Shown: in pieces, positions 29,966-37,767 of the stretch | Layout: the number at the start of each line of letters is the position of its first letter | Numbering within the stretch: position 1 is the first letter of the stretch | NCBI GenBank assembly: GCA_017522065.1 | Contig: JAFXAD010000053.1 | Span: forward strand, 1-44,291 | DNA: 44,291 bases | Source of the DNA: Bacteroidales bacterium | GTDB lineage: Bacteria; Bacteroidota; Bacteroidia; Bacteroidales; P3 | Reading direction: 5' to 3' | Notes under the pieces: model-generated | The model's database searches: none | Seen by the model: the letters and a program-made list of their open reading frames with translations, nothing else | What the model was told of the DNA's origin: nothing | Position numbers and translations under genes: made by a program

Positions 29966-29966
29966 C

Positions 29967-30461
29967 TTAAAAAGGTATAAGTGTTTTAATGTCATTCCAA
30001 TGAAGCAATATGAGGGTGGCGAGTAGCGCAATTATCAGTATGGCCAGTATCCAGCGCCAAGGGTGTCGCTTGGGTGGGACGGGCTCGGTCTCGACGGTGT
30101 TGGGCTCTTCTGCCATGTCTGTGTTCGCAGCACCTGTGTTTTGACTGGACACGAGGGCAATATTCTCGGCTCTTTCGGATATTGTTCTCGAGATGGTCTT
30201 GCTATCTGTCCTGGCTGCAGCGGGAGGTTCCGGAGTGACAGCAGTGAATACGGCCGGCGACTCTTCCACTTCGGCAGCGGGAGGTTCCGGAGTGACAACA
30301 GTGGATACGGCCGGCGGCTCTTCCACTTCGGCAGCGGGCTCGACGTAGTCTATATTAGACGGCTGCTGCATGGGGGCATTGCTGTCCTGGCTGCAGTAAG
30401 GACATTGGTCGTTGTCGTTGTAGAAGGGTCTGCCGCATTTGGGGCATTTGATGAGCTTCAT
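29967..30461 (-). CDS. Zinc-ribbon, tail-anchored membrane protein
   Basis: 164 residues: an N-terminal zinc ribbon (KCPKCGRPF and QCPYCSQD, C6, C9, C21, C24), a low-complexity Pro/Glu/Val linker, and a C-terminal transmembrane helix (WRWILAILIIALLATLILLHW). The linker holds a tandem 19-residue repeat (TPEPPAAEVEE-PAV) encoded by an exact-register 57-bp duplication at 30217-30330. The function is unknown; the layout, with a ribbon in the cytosol and a tail anchor, resembles many uncharacterised zinc-ribbon membrane proteins. Its leader on the minus strand reads ATTTAACCTTTAACTCCA directly before the ATG. It is downstream of DPP5, 24 nt away. Confidence 0.75.
   Translation of the reverse strand: MKLIKCPKCGRPFYNDNDQCPYCSQDSNAPMQQPSNIDYVEPAAEVEEPPAVSTVVTPEPPAAEVEESPAVFTAVTPEPPAAARTDSKTISRTISERAENIALVSSQNTGAANTDMAEEPNTVETEPVPPKRHPWRWILAILIIALLATLILLHWNDIKTLIPF
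30217..30330 (-). repeat. 57-bp tandem duplication in the zinc-ribbon protein gene
   Basis: Two units (30217-30273 and 30274-30330) beginning GCAGCGGGAGGTTCCGGAGT, plus a partial third (GCAGCGGG, 30331-30338). The period is 19 codons, so the frame is kept. Confidence 0.85.
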
Positions 30462-30485
30462 TGGAGTTAAAGGTTAAATGAGTGA

Positions 30486-32591
30486 CTATTTGAGATACTT
30501 GTCGAACCAGTCGATGAAGTTGCGATGCCAGAGGAGGCTGTTCTGCGGCTTCAGCACCCAGTGGGTCTCGTCGGGGAAGTAGAGGTAGCGACTGGGGATG
30601 TGGCGCATCTGGGCTGCATTGTAGGCTGCCATTCCTTCGGAGGCAACGATGCGGAAGTCGAACTCGGAGTGGATGACGCAGATGGGGGTGTTCCACTTGT
30701 CGACGAAGAGGTGGGGCGAGTTGGCGTAGCTCTTCTTGATCTGCGGGTTGTTCCAGTCCCAGTAGGGGCCGCCGAGGTCCCAGTTGTCGAACCACATTTC
30801 TTCGGTCTCAAGGTACTGCTGCTCGAAGTTGAACATGCCGTTGTGGGCGAGGAAGGCTTTGAAGCGTCGTCCTTCGTTGTAGCCTTTGACGTCGTGGTTA
30901 TGTCCGGCGAGCCAGTAGATGCTGTAGCCGCCGAAGCTGGCGCCGCAGGCACCGATGCGCTCACGGTCGATCATGGGCAGCGAAGCAGCCCAGTCGGTAG
31001 CGGCCATATAATCCTGCATGCAGAGTCCACCGTAGTCGCCGCTGATTTCTTCAAGCCATTCCATGCCGAAGCCAGGGACACCGCGGCGGTTGGGGGCTAT
31101 GACGAAGTAGCCGGCTCCGCTCATGACTTCGAAATTCCAGCGGGTGCTCCAGAACTGGCTGACGGGGCTTTGCGGGCCGCCTTCGCAGAAGAGGAGGGCA
31201 GGGTAGGTCTTGGTGCTGTCGTAGTCGTAGGGATAGATGAGCCAGGTGAGCATATCTTTGCCGTCGACGGTCTTGACATAGCATTCTTCGACTTTGCCCA
31301 TACGCACCTGCGAGAGGACGTCGTCGTTGAAGGTGCTGAGTTTGGTGCCTTCAACCTTGCTGTCGCTGGTGTTGTAAGCATAGAGTGTGGCGGGATACTG
31401 TATGGATACCTGGGTGGCAATGATTTTGTCGCCATTCATCTGGATGCCGTTGACGTCGTGGTAGCCGTGGCTGAGCTGACGCACCTCTTTGCTGTCGCAG
31501 TTGAAGCCGAAAATCTCGCTCATTCCGCGATACGAAACCACTGCAAAAAGTTCCTTGTCGTCAGCGCTCCAGCAGAGGCTGCCCACGCTGTAATCGAAGT
31601 CGGCGGTGAGGTCGGTTTTCACGCCTGTTTCGAGGTCCATGACCATCAGGCGCAGTTTGTCGCTCTCGTAGCCGTCGCGCTCCATGCTTTCCCAAGCCAC
31701 CATCTTGCCGTTGTGGCTGAAGACGGGGTTCTGGTCGTAGCCCATAATGCCTTCGCTGATGTTGGTGGTCTTGCCGTCTTCTATGTTATAAAGGAAGATG
31801 TCGCTGTTGGTGGAGTGTGCATAGTCGTAGCCGGTTTTCTTGCGGCAGGTGTAGACGATGGTCTTGCTGTCGGGACTGTAGTTGTACTGCTCCGTGCCAC
31901 CCCAGGGACGCATAGGGCATTCGAAGGTGCTGTCGATGATGTTGACAACCTTGTCCATCTGTGCCTTACCGTTCTCGAAAGGAACATAGAATATCTGGGG
32001 AATCTCGTCTACCCAGTTGTCCCAATGGCGATACATAAGGTCTTCGTTGATGCGGCCCGTCGTCTTGTCAAGTCCGGCATAGAGTTTTTCGAGGTGCTCG
32101 GGACGCTTGACGGGGATGGTGCTGATGTAGACCAGTGATTTGTGGTCGGGAGCTATCTTGAAACCTTCAAAACCACGCTCGTGTTCGGCCACCACCGATT
32201 CGTTCTTGCTGCCAAGGTCCATCGAAAGGATCTGGGCACCGCGGCAAAACATAATCGTATTGTCGTCAAGCCAAGCGGGGTTGAATTCGCTCTGTGCCGT
32301 AATTGTCAGGCGTTCACCATCGCCGCCCTCGATGGGCATCAGGTAAAGTTCGGCATTGTTTTTGTTCTGCTCCATATCGGTGTAGCGCAGGGTGTAGAGC
32401 ACCTTGCTGCCGTCGGGGCTGATGGCATATTCGCTCATCACACCAAGGCTCCACATAACCTCGGGGGTAAAACGGCCGTCCTGGACGGCAACTTCGGGTT
32501 TTCCGATAACACTATCGTCATCGCCCGTACCGTTTTTTGCACACGATGCGACAAGTGCCATGGTCACAATTGGTAATAAAAATCTTTTCAT
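30486..32591 (-). CDS. dpp5: Dipeptidyl-peptidase 5 (S9 family), lipoprotein
   Basis: 701 residues with lipobox LVASC (C17). The N-terminal part is a WD40-like beta-propeller (repeated YSPDSKTIVYTCR, FSHNGKMVAWES, WSADDKELFAV blades) and the C-terminal part an alpha/beta hydrolase with S552 in GASFGGYSIYW, D645 in HSEFDFRI and H677 in DETHWV. From memory the sequence is close throughout to Porphyromonas gingivalis DPP5 (for example TGRINEDLMYRHWDNWV, GPQSPVSQFWSTRWN, APNRRGVPGFG), which removes dipeptides from peptide N-termini in the periplasm for amino-acid nutrition. It is preceded on its 5' side by an octamer repeat array, and the zinc-ribbon gene follows 24 nt downstream. Confidence 0.92.
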   Translation of the reverse strand: MKRFLLPIVTMALVASCAKNGTGDDDSVIGKPEVAVQDGRFTPEVMWSLGVMSEYAISPDGSKVLYTLRYTDMEQNKNNAELYLMPIEGGDGERLTITAQSEFNPAWLDDNTIMFCRGAQILSMDLGSKNESVVAEHERGFEGFKIAPDHKSLVYISTIPVKRPEHLEKLYAGLDKTTGRINEDLMYRHWDNWVDEIPQIFYVPFENGKAQMDKVVNIIDSTFECPMRPWGGTEQYNYSPDSKTIVYTCRKKTGYDYAHSTNSDIFLYNIEDGKTTNISEGIMGYDQNPVFSHNGKMVAWESMERDGYESDKLRLMVMDLETGVKTDLTADFDYSVGSLCWSADDKELFAVVSYRGMSEIFGFNCDSKEVRQLSHGYHDVNGIQMNGDKIIATQVSIQYPATLYAYNTSDSKVEGTKLSTFNDDVLSQVRMGKVEECYVKTVDGKDMLTWLIYPYDYDSTKTYPALLFCEGGPQSPVSQFWSTRWNFEVMSGAGYFVIAPNRRGVPGFGMEWLEEISGDYGGLCMQDYMAATDWAASLPMIDRERIGACGASFGGYSIYWLAGHNHDVKGYNEGRRFKAFLAHNGMFNFEQQYLETEEMWFDNWDLGGPYWDWNNPQIKKSYANSPHLFVDKWNTPICVIHSEFDFRIVASEGMAAYNAAQMRHIPSRYLYFPDETHWVLKPQNSLLWHRNFIDWFDKYLK

Positions 32592-32628
32592 TTTGGTCGA
32601 TTATTTAATGTTAAACATTTTTATATAT

Positions 32629-32709
32629 AAGGGTTTAAGGGTTTAAGGGTTTAAGGGTTTAAGGGTTTAAGGGTTTAAGGGTTTAAGGGTTTAAGGGTTT
32701 TAAGGGTTG
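32629..32709 (-). repeat. GGGTTTAA octamer tandem array (about 9-10 units)
   Basis: Nine perfect head-to-tail GGGTTTAA units from 32631, then one with an extra T (GGGTTTTAA). On the DPP5 coding strand it reads CCCTTAAA-type and lies 38-118 bp upstream of the ATG, between dpp5 and tgt. There is no coding capacity. Confidence 0.95.
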
Positions 32710-32736
32710 AAAGGTGTTGTACCAACGCCCACGGAA

Positions 32737-33867
32737 TCAGACTCTCCTCATCAGTTTGGGCAGAACCGACGCTTTCCACGCTGCGAAGTCGCCTTCAATA
32801 ATGTGCTTGCGGGCACACCCGACAAGCGTCAGGTAGAAATTGAGGTTGTGTATTGACGCTATCTGCAAACCGAGAAGTTCCTCTGATTTTATCAGATGGT
32901 GCAGATATGCGAAGGTATAAACGCGGTCGGCCTCAGCTGTCGAATTGGGTGATATGGGCTCGAAGCAGGTTTCCCATTTCTTGTTCTTTATGTTCACGGT
33001 TCCTTCCCAGGTGAAGAGCATGCCGTTGCGTCCGTTGCGTGTCGGCATGACGCAGTCGAACATGTCGACACCGCGCTCGATGGCTTCGAGCAGATTGGCC
33101 GGAGTTCCGACACCCATAAGATAGCGCGGACGGTCGGCTGGCAGAATGGCATTCACTACCTCTATCATCTGGTACATCACCTCGGTAGGTTCGCCTACAG
33201 CGAGGCCACCGATGGCATAGCCTATGGCATCGTGACTGGCTGCATGCTCGGCGCTTATTCTGCGCAAATCAGCGTACTTGCAACCCTGCACAATCGGGAA
33301 GAGCGCCTGTTGGTGACCATAGAGTGGCTGTGTTTCATGGAACCTTTTCATGCAGCGGTCCAACCATCGATGTGTCAACTCCATCGACTTCTTTGCGTAA
33401 GCGTAGGGCGACTCGCCTGGAGGACACTCGTCGAACGCCATCATTATGTCGCTTCCGATGCAACGCTCGATGTCAATCACCTTTTCGGGAGTGAAAATAT
33501 GTCGTGAGCCGTCGATATGGGATTTGAATGTACATCCTTCTTCAGTAATCTTGCGATTGTCGGCGAGCGAGAAGACCTGGAATCCGCCGCTGTCGGTCAG
33601 TATCGGCCTTTCCCAGCCCATGAAGCGATGCAGACCGCCAGCAGCCTGCAGGATGTCGACACCGGGACGCAGGTAAAGATGATAGGTGTTTCCCAATATG
33701 ATTTTTGCATCGATGTCGTGGCGCAATTCGTGCTGATGGACGGCCTTGACGCTGCCCACAGTGCCGACGGGCATGAATATTGGCGTTGGTATATCACCGT
33801 GGTCAGTATGGAGTATTCCGGCACGGGCGTGGGTCAGTCTGTCTGTTTTCTCAAGGTCAAAATGCAT
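32737..33867 (-). CDS. tgt: Queuine tRNA-ribosyltransferase
   Basis: Exchanges G34 for a queuine precursor in GUN tRNAs. The ATG at 33867 gives 376 residues (E. coli 375); the open frame continues upstream but without similarity. Landmarks: GILHTDHGDIPTPIFMPVGT, the catalytic acid in LTDSGGFQVFSL, the GGLAVGEP loop, and the nucleophile region MFDCVMPTRNGRNG. The usual zinc motif CxCxxC is absent; the corresponding segment reads PNSTAEADRVYTF, although the later IASIHNLNFY is kept. Some Bacteroidetes Tgt proteins appear to share this loss. Divergent from the glycosyltransferase gene with a 104-bp spacer holding two opposed -7 elements. Confidence 0.94.
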   Translation of the reverse strand: MHFDLEKTDRLTHARAGILHTDHGDIPTPIFMPVGTVGSVKAVHQHELRHDIDAKIILGNTYHLYLRPGVDILQAAGGLHRFMGWERPILTDSGGFQVFSLADNRKITEEGCTFKSHIDGSRHIFTPEKVIDIERCIGSDIMMAFDECPPGESPYAYAKKSMELTHRWLDRCMKRFHETQPLYGHQQALFPIVQGCKYADLRRISAEHAASHDAIGYAIGGLAVGEPTEVMYQMIEVVNAILPADRPRYLMGVGTPANLLEAIERGVDMFDCVMPTRNGRNGMLFTWEGTVNIKNKKWETCFEPISPNSTAEADRVYTFAYLHHLIKSEELLGLQIASIHNLNFYLTLVGCARKHIIEGDFAAWKASVLPKLMRRV

Positions 33868-33912
33868 GTGAACGTTTGTTCTATGTTGAAAAAATGTTTT
33901 TAAAAACAAATG

Positions 33913-33920
33913 CAAAAATA
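33913..33920 (-). promoter_or_regulatory. Candidate -7 element for tgt
   Basis: CAAAAATA on the plus strand is TATTTTTG on the minus strand, 45 nt before the tgt ATG. Confidence 0.5.
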
Positions 33921-33942
33921 CACATATTTTCCAAATTACAGC

Positions 33943-33950
33943 TACTTTTG
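33943..33950 (+). promoter_or_regulatory. Candidate -7 element for the glycosyltransferase gene
   Basis: TACTTTTG matches TAnnTTTG, ending 21 nt before the ATG at 33972. It points away from the tgt element 22 nt to its left. Confidence 0.55.
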
Positions 33951-33971
33951 TATTTTCAAAACATAAATGCA

Positions 33972-35123
33972 ATGTTTTTCATAAATATTATAAGCAACAC
34001 ATACACATTTACTTTGCTGATTGTTCTCGTTGTCTCACTGGTGGCTGTATGTCTCTATTATGGGCTGATATGGATGCGTGTGGGCCTTTACAAAAACAGC
34101 CGTATCCCCAAAACCGACGAGATAAAGCAAAACGAATACCCATCGGTTTCGGTCGTCATCGTCGCTCAAAACGATGCGGAAGACCTCAAGAAATCGCTCC
34201 CGTACCTGCTCGAGCAAGACTACCCGAACTACGAAGTCGTGGTGGTCGACTATCTGTCGCACAACGATATAGAAACAAAATATGTGCTCCGTATCTGCGC
34301 CGAAAACTATCCAAACCTCAAGCCGATAAGCTTCAACGAGGATGTCAACATGTTCCATGGAAAAAAATACCCCATCTCCATCGGAATCAAATCTGCCACC
34401 AAGAATGTCATATTGCTGACCGAACCCGATTGCATACCGCGGTCATTCAACTGGATAAAAGAAATGATGCGTGGCTATATGCGTGGTGCCGACATCGTGT
34501 TGGGCTATTGCAAACTCAAGACTCCCAACACCCTCCTCGGACTCCTTCAGCAATACGACAATATGGTTTTCAGCTCTTCCTATTTCGGAATGACAATTAT
34601 GGGCAACCCCTACGCCGCAACGGGGTGCAACTTGTCGTACAAACGCGGTTTCTTTTTCGACAGAGGCGCTTTCATCAGACATTACAGCATTCCCGACGGC
34701 GCTGACGACCTTTTTGTAAACCAAAACGCCAACCGTCGCAACACCGCCATAATCCTCGACTCCGACTCGTTCGTAGAACGTGCTGGCCGCGAAACCTTCC
34801 ATCAATGGCATAACGACCGCAAATCGCGACGTTCCACGCGATGCTATTACCCTCTAAAAGATCGACTTTTGCTGTCTTTATACCCCCTGACACTCATTCT
34901 TTTCTACCTCTCGCTTGCACTGTTCTGGATTGCACTGCCGAATATGTGGCAAATCCCTGTTGCAGTGCTTGCACTGAAAATTATTTGGCAAACAATATGC
35001 GGAATTTTTGCCGCTAAACGTTTCGATATCAAAATAGTACAATTTTTAACTCCATTTTTTGAGCTTTATTTTCTATTTGCAAATACTTTTTTGGCATTTA
35101 CTTCGTTACGTAGAAAAAAATAA
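33972..35123 (+). CDS. Membrane-associated family 2 glycosyltransferase
   Basis: 383 residues from the ATG at 33972; the open frame extends 64 codons upstream into tgt, but the promoter element and N-terminal helix favour this start. One N-terminal transmembrane helix (TFTLLIVLVVSLVAVCLYYG), a GT-A domain starting PSVSVVIVAQNDAEDLKKSL, and two to three C-terminal helices. The position where GT2 enzymes have DxD reads LTEPDCIP (EPD instead of DAD), and the later HQWHNDRKSRR contains a QxxRW-like basic patch. The sugar and acceptor are unknown; envelope glycan assembly is the likely role. The sigma factor gene begins 6 nt after its stop. Confidence 0.85.
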   Translation: MFFINIISNTYTFTLLIVLVVSLVAVCLYYGLIWMRVGLYKNSRIPKTDEIKQNEYPSVSVVIVAQNDAEDLKKSLPYLLEQDYPNYEVVVVDYLSHNDIETKYVLRICAENYPNLKPISFNEDVNMFHGKKYPISIGIKSATKNVILLTEPDCIPRSFNWIKEMMRGYMRGADIVLGYCKLKTPNTLLGLLQQYDNMVFSSSYFGMTIMGNPYAATGCNLSYKRGFFFDRGAFIRHYSIPDGADDLFVNQNANRRNTAIILDSDSFVERAGRETFHQWHNDRKSRRSTRCYYPLKDRLLLSLYPLTLILFYLSLALFWIALPNMWQIPVAVLALKIIWQTICGIFAAKRFDIKIVQFLTPFFELYFLFANTFLAFTSLRRKK

Positions 35124-35129
35124 ATCTTA

Positions 35130-35741
35130 ATGGAGTCTGCACCTCAGCTAACAACAGAAAAGGCCAAACGCGACTATCAACTCGTATGCCGCGCACGCGA
35201 ACAAGGCGACCAACGCGCCTATGCCGACCTTATGCGTATGTATAAAGAGCCTATCTATCTGATGCTGCTGAAAATGACCAACAACCCCACCGAGGCCGAC
35301 GACCTTACCATCGAGGCCTTCGGCAAAGCGTTCTCCTCACTTCATCTCTACACTCCTACACACGCCTTCAGCACCTGGCTCTTCTCAATAGCAACCAACA
35401 ACTGCGTTGATTTCATACGCAAGAAAAGACTTCAGACAATCTACCTTGACGATATCAAGACAAGCGTTGGCGACGATGCTTATGAATATCCTATCGCATC
35501 CGAAGCCCACAACCCCGAGGAGTCAATCATCCACGAACAACGCGTCCAAATGCTGCGCGAAGTGGTCAAACAACTCAAACCACGCTATCGTCGCCTCGTC
35601 GAATTGCGCTATTTCGAAGAACTCTCCTACGAAGAGATTGCAGAAGAACTCAATATGCCTATAGGTACTGTCAAAGTGCAGCTCTTCAGAGCTCGTGACC
35701 TACTATACAACATCCTCGTTTCCAAACGGGAACAACTATAA
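35130..35741 (+). CDS. Sigma-70 family RNA polymerase sigma factor
   Basis: 203 residues. Region 2 runs from about QRAYADLMRMYKEPIYLMLL to FSTWLFSIATNNCVDFIRKK; region 4 is LKPRYRRLVELRYFEELSY with the helix-turn-helix YEEIAEELNMPIGTVKVQLF. It is of ECF size, with an extra acidic linker (about 100-140). It is tightly coupled to the glycosyltransferase gene upstream (6 nt) and followed by an outer-membrane protein gene; no anti-sigma gene is visible next to it. Its regulon is unknown. Confidence 0.92.
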   Translation: MESAPQLTTEKAKRDYQLVCRAREQGDQRAYADLMRMYKEPIYLMLLKMTNNPTEADDLTIEAFGKAFSSLHLYTPTHAFSTWLFSIATNNCVDFIRKKRLQTIYLDDIKTSVGDDAYEYPIASEAHNPEESIIHEQRVQMLREVVKQLKPRYRRLVELRYFEELSYEEIAEELNMPIGTVKVQLFRARDLLYNILVSKREQL

Positions 35742-35916
35742 CTCAAAACCATTCAACTATTCTTTACAAACCGCAAGAACTTAACCCTAAAATACTACCC
35801 ACACCTTGAACGATAACGATCGAGACCGAAGTGGCGACGGTGCCGGACCTGAAACCCACGACCCAAAAGAATCAGTAAAGCAATATACCGTCGCACACAA
35901 TAAACTAAACTCCACA

Positions 35917-36810
35917 ATGAGAATGCTTTGCAGTATCATGTTACTGCAAGCCATTTTGTTTTTTTCTTTTCATGGAGTTAAAGCACAGCACAGCCAAACC
36001 GGACAACTCAAAGGACTGTCGCTCATTGTCGACGTCGGCATGTTCGTGCCGAACAACACTCATGCCAACTTCTACAACGGCAACCCCGACAATGTCAACA
36101 CCCTCAATCGCATACTGCATAGCGAAACATACGGCAACAGGATTTGGAACAACCTGACAGAACAAGACCTTATAGGCAGTGCCATAGGCAACTACAATCA
36201 ACTGACTGTGGCCGAATACGGTGACATGTATTACCGACTCGCATTCCAACTCGGTATGGGATTCCGCTACGATTTGGACAACAACCACTTGGCCTGGATC
36301 GCACGTTTCGACTATGCCAAACTCCATGCAACAGGTGCCGTCCTCATCAATAGCGGACACAACATGTCGTATCTTTCCAACCAAAACGAATATGTCGTAT
36401 GTCCAACTTCCGGCGTTGAAGAACGTATATATATAGACCTTGGACTTCTGAAAAAATTCAAGACGACTAAAGGCCTCGACATCGAAATCGGAGCCGGCGG
36501 AAATATCAACAACACCAAAGTCGAAAGCAGCGACATCAGCATTGCCGGCGTAACCTACAGCATCCTCGACATCTGGGGCGGACAGTCGCCTTCGTCGTTC
36601 GTCGCCAGCTACGAATACATCAACCAAGGCGGCATTGGCTTTGGAGCTTTTGTGTCGGCTGGAGTAGGCTACACTCTACCAATCGGAACGTCAATCTCTA
36701 TCAACTACACATTCCACTACAACAAAGTGAACCTTGACCGATACACCTCCTTCGCACCTCACCACGCAATCAAACTAACCGTAGCACTCAACAACTTCAG
36801 TTTCTTTTAA
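35917..36810 (+). CDS. Predicted outer-membrane beta-barrel protein
   Basis: 297 residues from the ATG at 35917, which gives a clean signal peptide (MRMLCSIMLLQAILFFSFHGVKAQ). A TTG at 35806 in the same frame would add 37 hydrophilic residues (NDNDRDRSGDGAGPETHDP) before the signal and is less likely. The mature part has alternating hydrophobic residues and ends in LTVALNNFSFF, with a terminal aromatic residue as in Bam-inserted barrels. No named family was recognised. It follows the sigma factor gene by 175 nt (35742-35916), in which I see nothing definite. Confidence 0.7.
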   Translation: MRMLCSIMLLQAILFFSFHGVKAQHSQTGQLKGLSLIVDVGMFVPNNTHANFYNGNPDNVNTLNRILHSETYGNRIWNNLTEQDLIGSAIGNYNQLTVAEYGDMYYRLAFQLGMGFRYDLDNNHLAWIARFDYAKLHATGAVLINSGHNMSYLSNQNEYVVCPTSGVEERIYIDLGLLKKFKTTKGLDIEIGAGGNINNTKVESSDISIAGVTYSILDIWGGQSPSSFVASYEYINQGGIGFGAFVSAGVGYTLPIGTSISINYTFHYNKVNLDRYTSFAPHHAIKLTVALNNFSFF

Positions 36811-36814
36811 TCCC

Positions 36815-36860
36815 GAAAAAAAACAATTCCGTAATAACGTAATCCCGTAATACCGAAAAA
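36815..36860. repeat. Short CGTAATA/CCGTAAT repeat
   Basis: CCGTAATAACGTAATCCCG followed by TAATACCG: three to four imperfect units in the leader of the GNAT gene, a further small simple-sequence family. Confidence 0.55.
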
Positions 36861-36874
36861 AATAAAATAATAAT

Positions 36875-37408
36875 ATGATAGATTTCGAACCATTGTCTGA
36901 AAGCAGACACTCACATTTTGCCAAAGAGCTCTTCGAATCGGCCTTCCCCGAGGAAGAGCGCCCTCCGTTTAGATGCCTCGAAGACCGCGACGACAGATTC
37001 CATTTCTTGGTCGCCACTCTTGACGACGAACCTCTTGGAATACTAACCTATTGGATCTTCGAGGATTTTGCATACATCGAGCATTTCGCTATCGACAAAG
37101 AATTCCGCAACCGGGGACTCGGCAAAGCTACAATGCTCAGCTTCATGTCGCAGCACCCGGACCAGATTGTACTCGAAACAGAGATGCCGTCAACAGAGCA
37201 AGCAGACCACCGGCTGGAGTTCTACACCGACCTCGGCTTCACTCGCAACCCCCAGGAATACTGGCAGCCCTCTTATCACGGCAAAAACGACATCACCCTT
37301 CAAATGATTGTGATGTCAAAATATGAACTCGATGACGGCGAATTTGACGAAATTCGCGACATACTATACCGCGAAGTGTACCACTATAACGGCCGCAAAA
37401 CAAAATAA
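36875..37408 (+). CDS. GNAT family N-acetyltransferase
   Basis: 177 residues with the GNAT fold: beta strands around FLVATLDDEPLGILTYW and FAYIEHFAIDKEFRNRGLG, where RNRGLGKA is the acetyl-CoA pyrophosphate-binding loop (RxxGxG/A), then LEFYTDLGFTRNPQEYW near the C-terminus. The substrate cannot be predicted. It is 64 nt downstream of the OMP gene. Confidence 0.9.
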   Translation: MIDFEPLSESRHSHFAKELFESAFPEEERPPFRCLEDRDDRFHFLVATLDDEPLGILTYWIFEDFAYIEHFAIDKEFRNRGLGKATMLSFMSQHPDQIVLETEMPSTEQADHRLEFYTDLGFTRNPQEYWQPSYHGKNDITLQMIVMSKYELDDGEFDEIRDILYREVYHYNGRKTK

Positions 37409-37476
37409 ATTTTTGTTGTTTCAAACATTAAATCAATATTATAAAGATTTGCTTTGAAAAAAAACAAAAAAAAATT

Positions 37477-37506
37477 TTGTCAGTATCTGAAAAGTGTGTA
37501 CTTTTG
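37477..37506 (+). promoter_or_regulatory. Bacteroidetes-type promoter of the tRNA gene
   Basis: TTG (37477-37479, within TTTTG) and TACTTTTG (37499-37506) are separated by 19 nt, a full -33/-7 promoter. It is the best promoter in the window and lies 27 nt before the tRNA. Confidence 0.8.
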
Positions 37507-37533
37507 CAACCGATTTCGAGAGAACGAAACAAT

Positions 37534-37607
37534 GGCTCCTTAGCTCAACTGAATAGAGCATCTGACTACGGATCAGAAGGTTGCAGGTTTGAATCCTGCA
37601 GGAGTCA
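37534..37607 (+). tRNA. tRNA-Arg (anticodon ACG)
   Basis: Full cloverleaf of 74 nt: acceptor GGCTCCT / AGGAGTC with discriminator A, D-arm GCTC...GAGC, anticodon stem TCTGA / TCAGA with loop CTACGGA (anticodon ACG), and T-arm GCAGG-TTTGAAT-CCTGC. CCA is not encoded. It reads CGN arginine codons, with A34 probably deaminated to inosine by TadA. Confidence 0.96.
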
Positions 37608-37612
37608 CACGG

Positions 37613-37646
37613 AAAAAGAGGAATGAAAATTCCTCTTTTTTTATTC
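37613..37646 (+). terminator. Intrinsic terminator of the tRNA gene
   Basis: Perfect 12-bp stem AAAAAGAGGAAT / ATTCCTCTTTTT with loop GAAA, extended by T residues, 5 nt after the tRNA. The remaining gap to the next gene (37647-37767) shows no feature. Confidence 0.92.
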
Positions 37647-37767
37647 ACATGCAAAATGGATTTCGACAAAAGAAATTATCGAAACAAGTGTACTGACTCG
37701 TTTTATTTCCAACTCTGTTCTATACAATTTTTTCCTTTCATTATCGTTTTTATATAAAAACAATCTT

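Noticed and set aside
32629-32709. Octamer array as a CRISPR or telomere
   Set aside because: There are no spacers, the unit is 8 bp and there is no DNA end; it is a simple tandem repeat.
33780-33971. Upstream start for the glycosyltransferase inside tgt
   Set aside because: The promoter element at 33943-33950 and the N-terminal helix after 33972 favour the later ATG.
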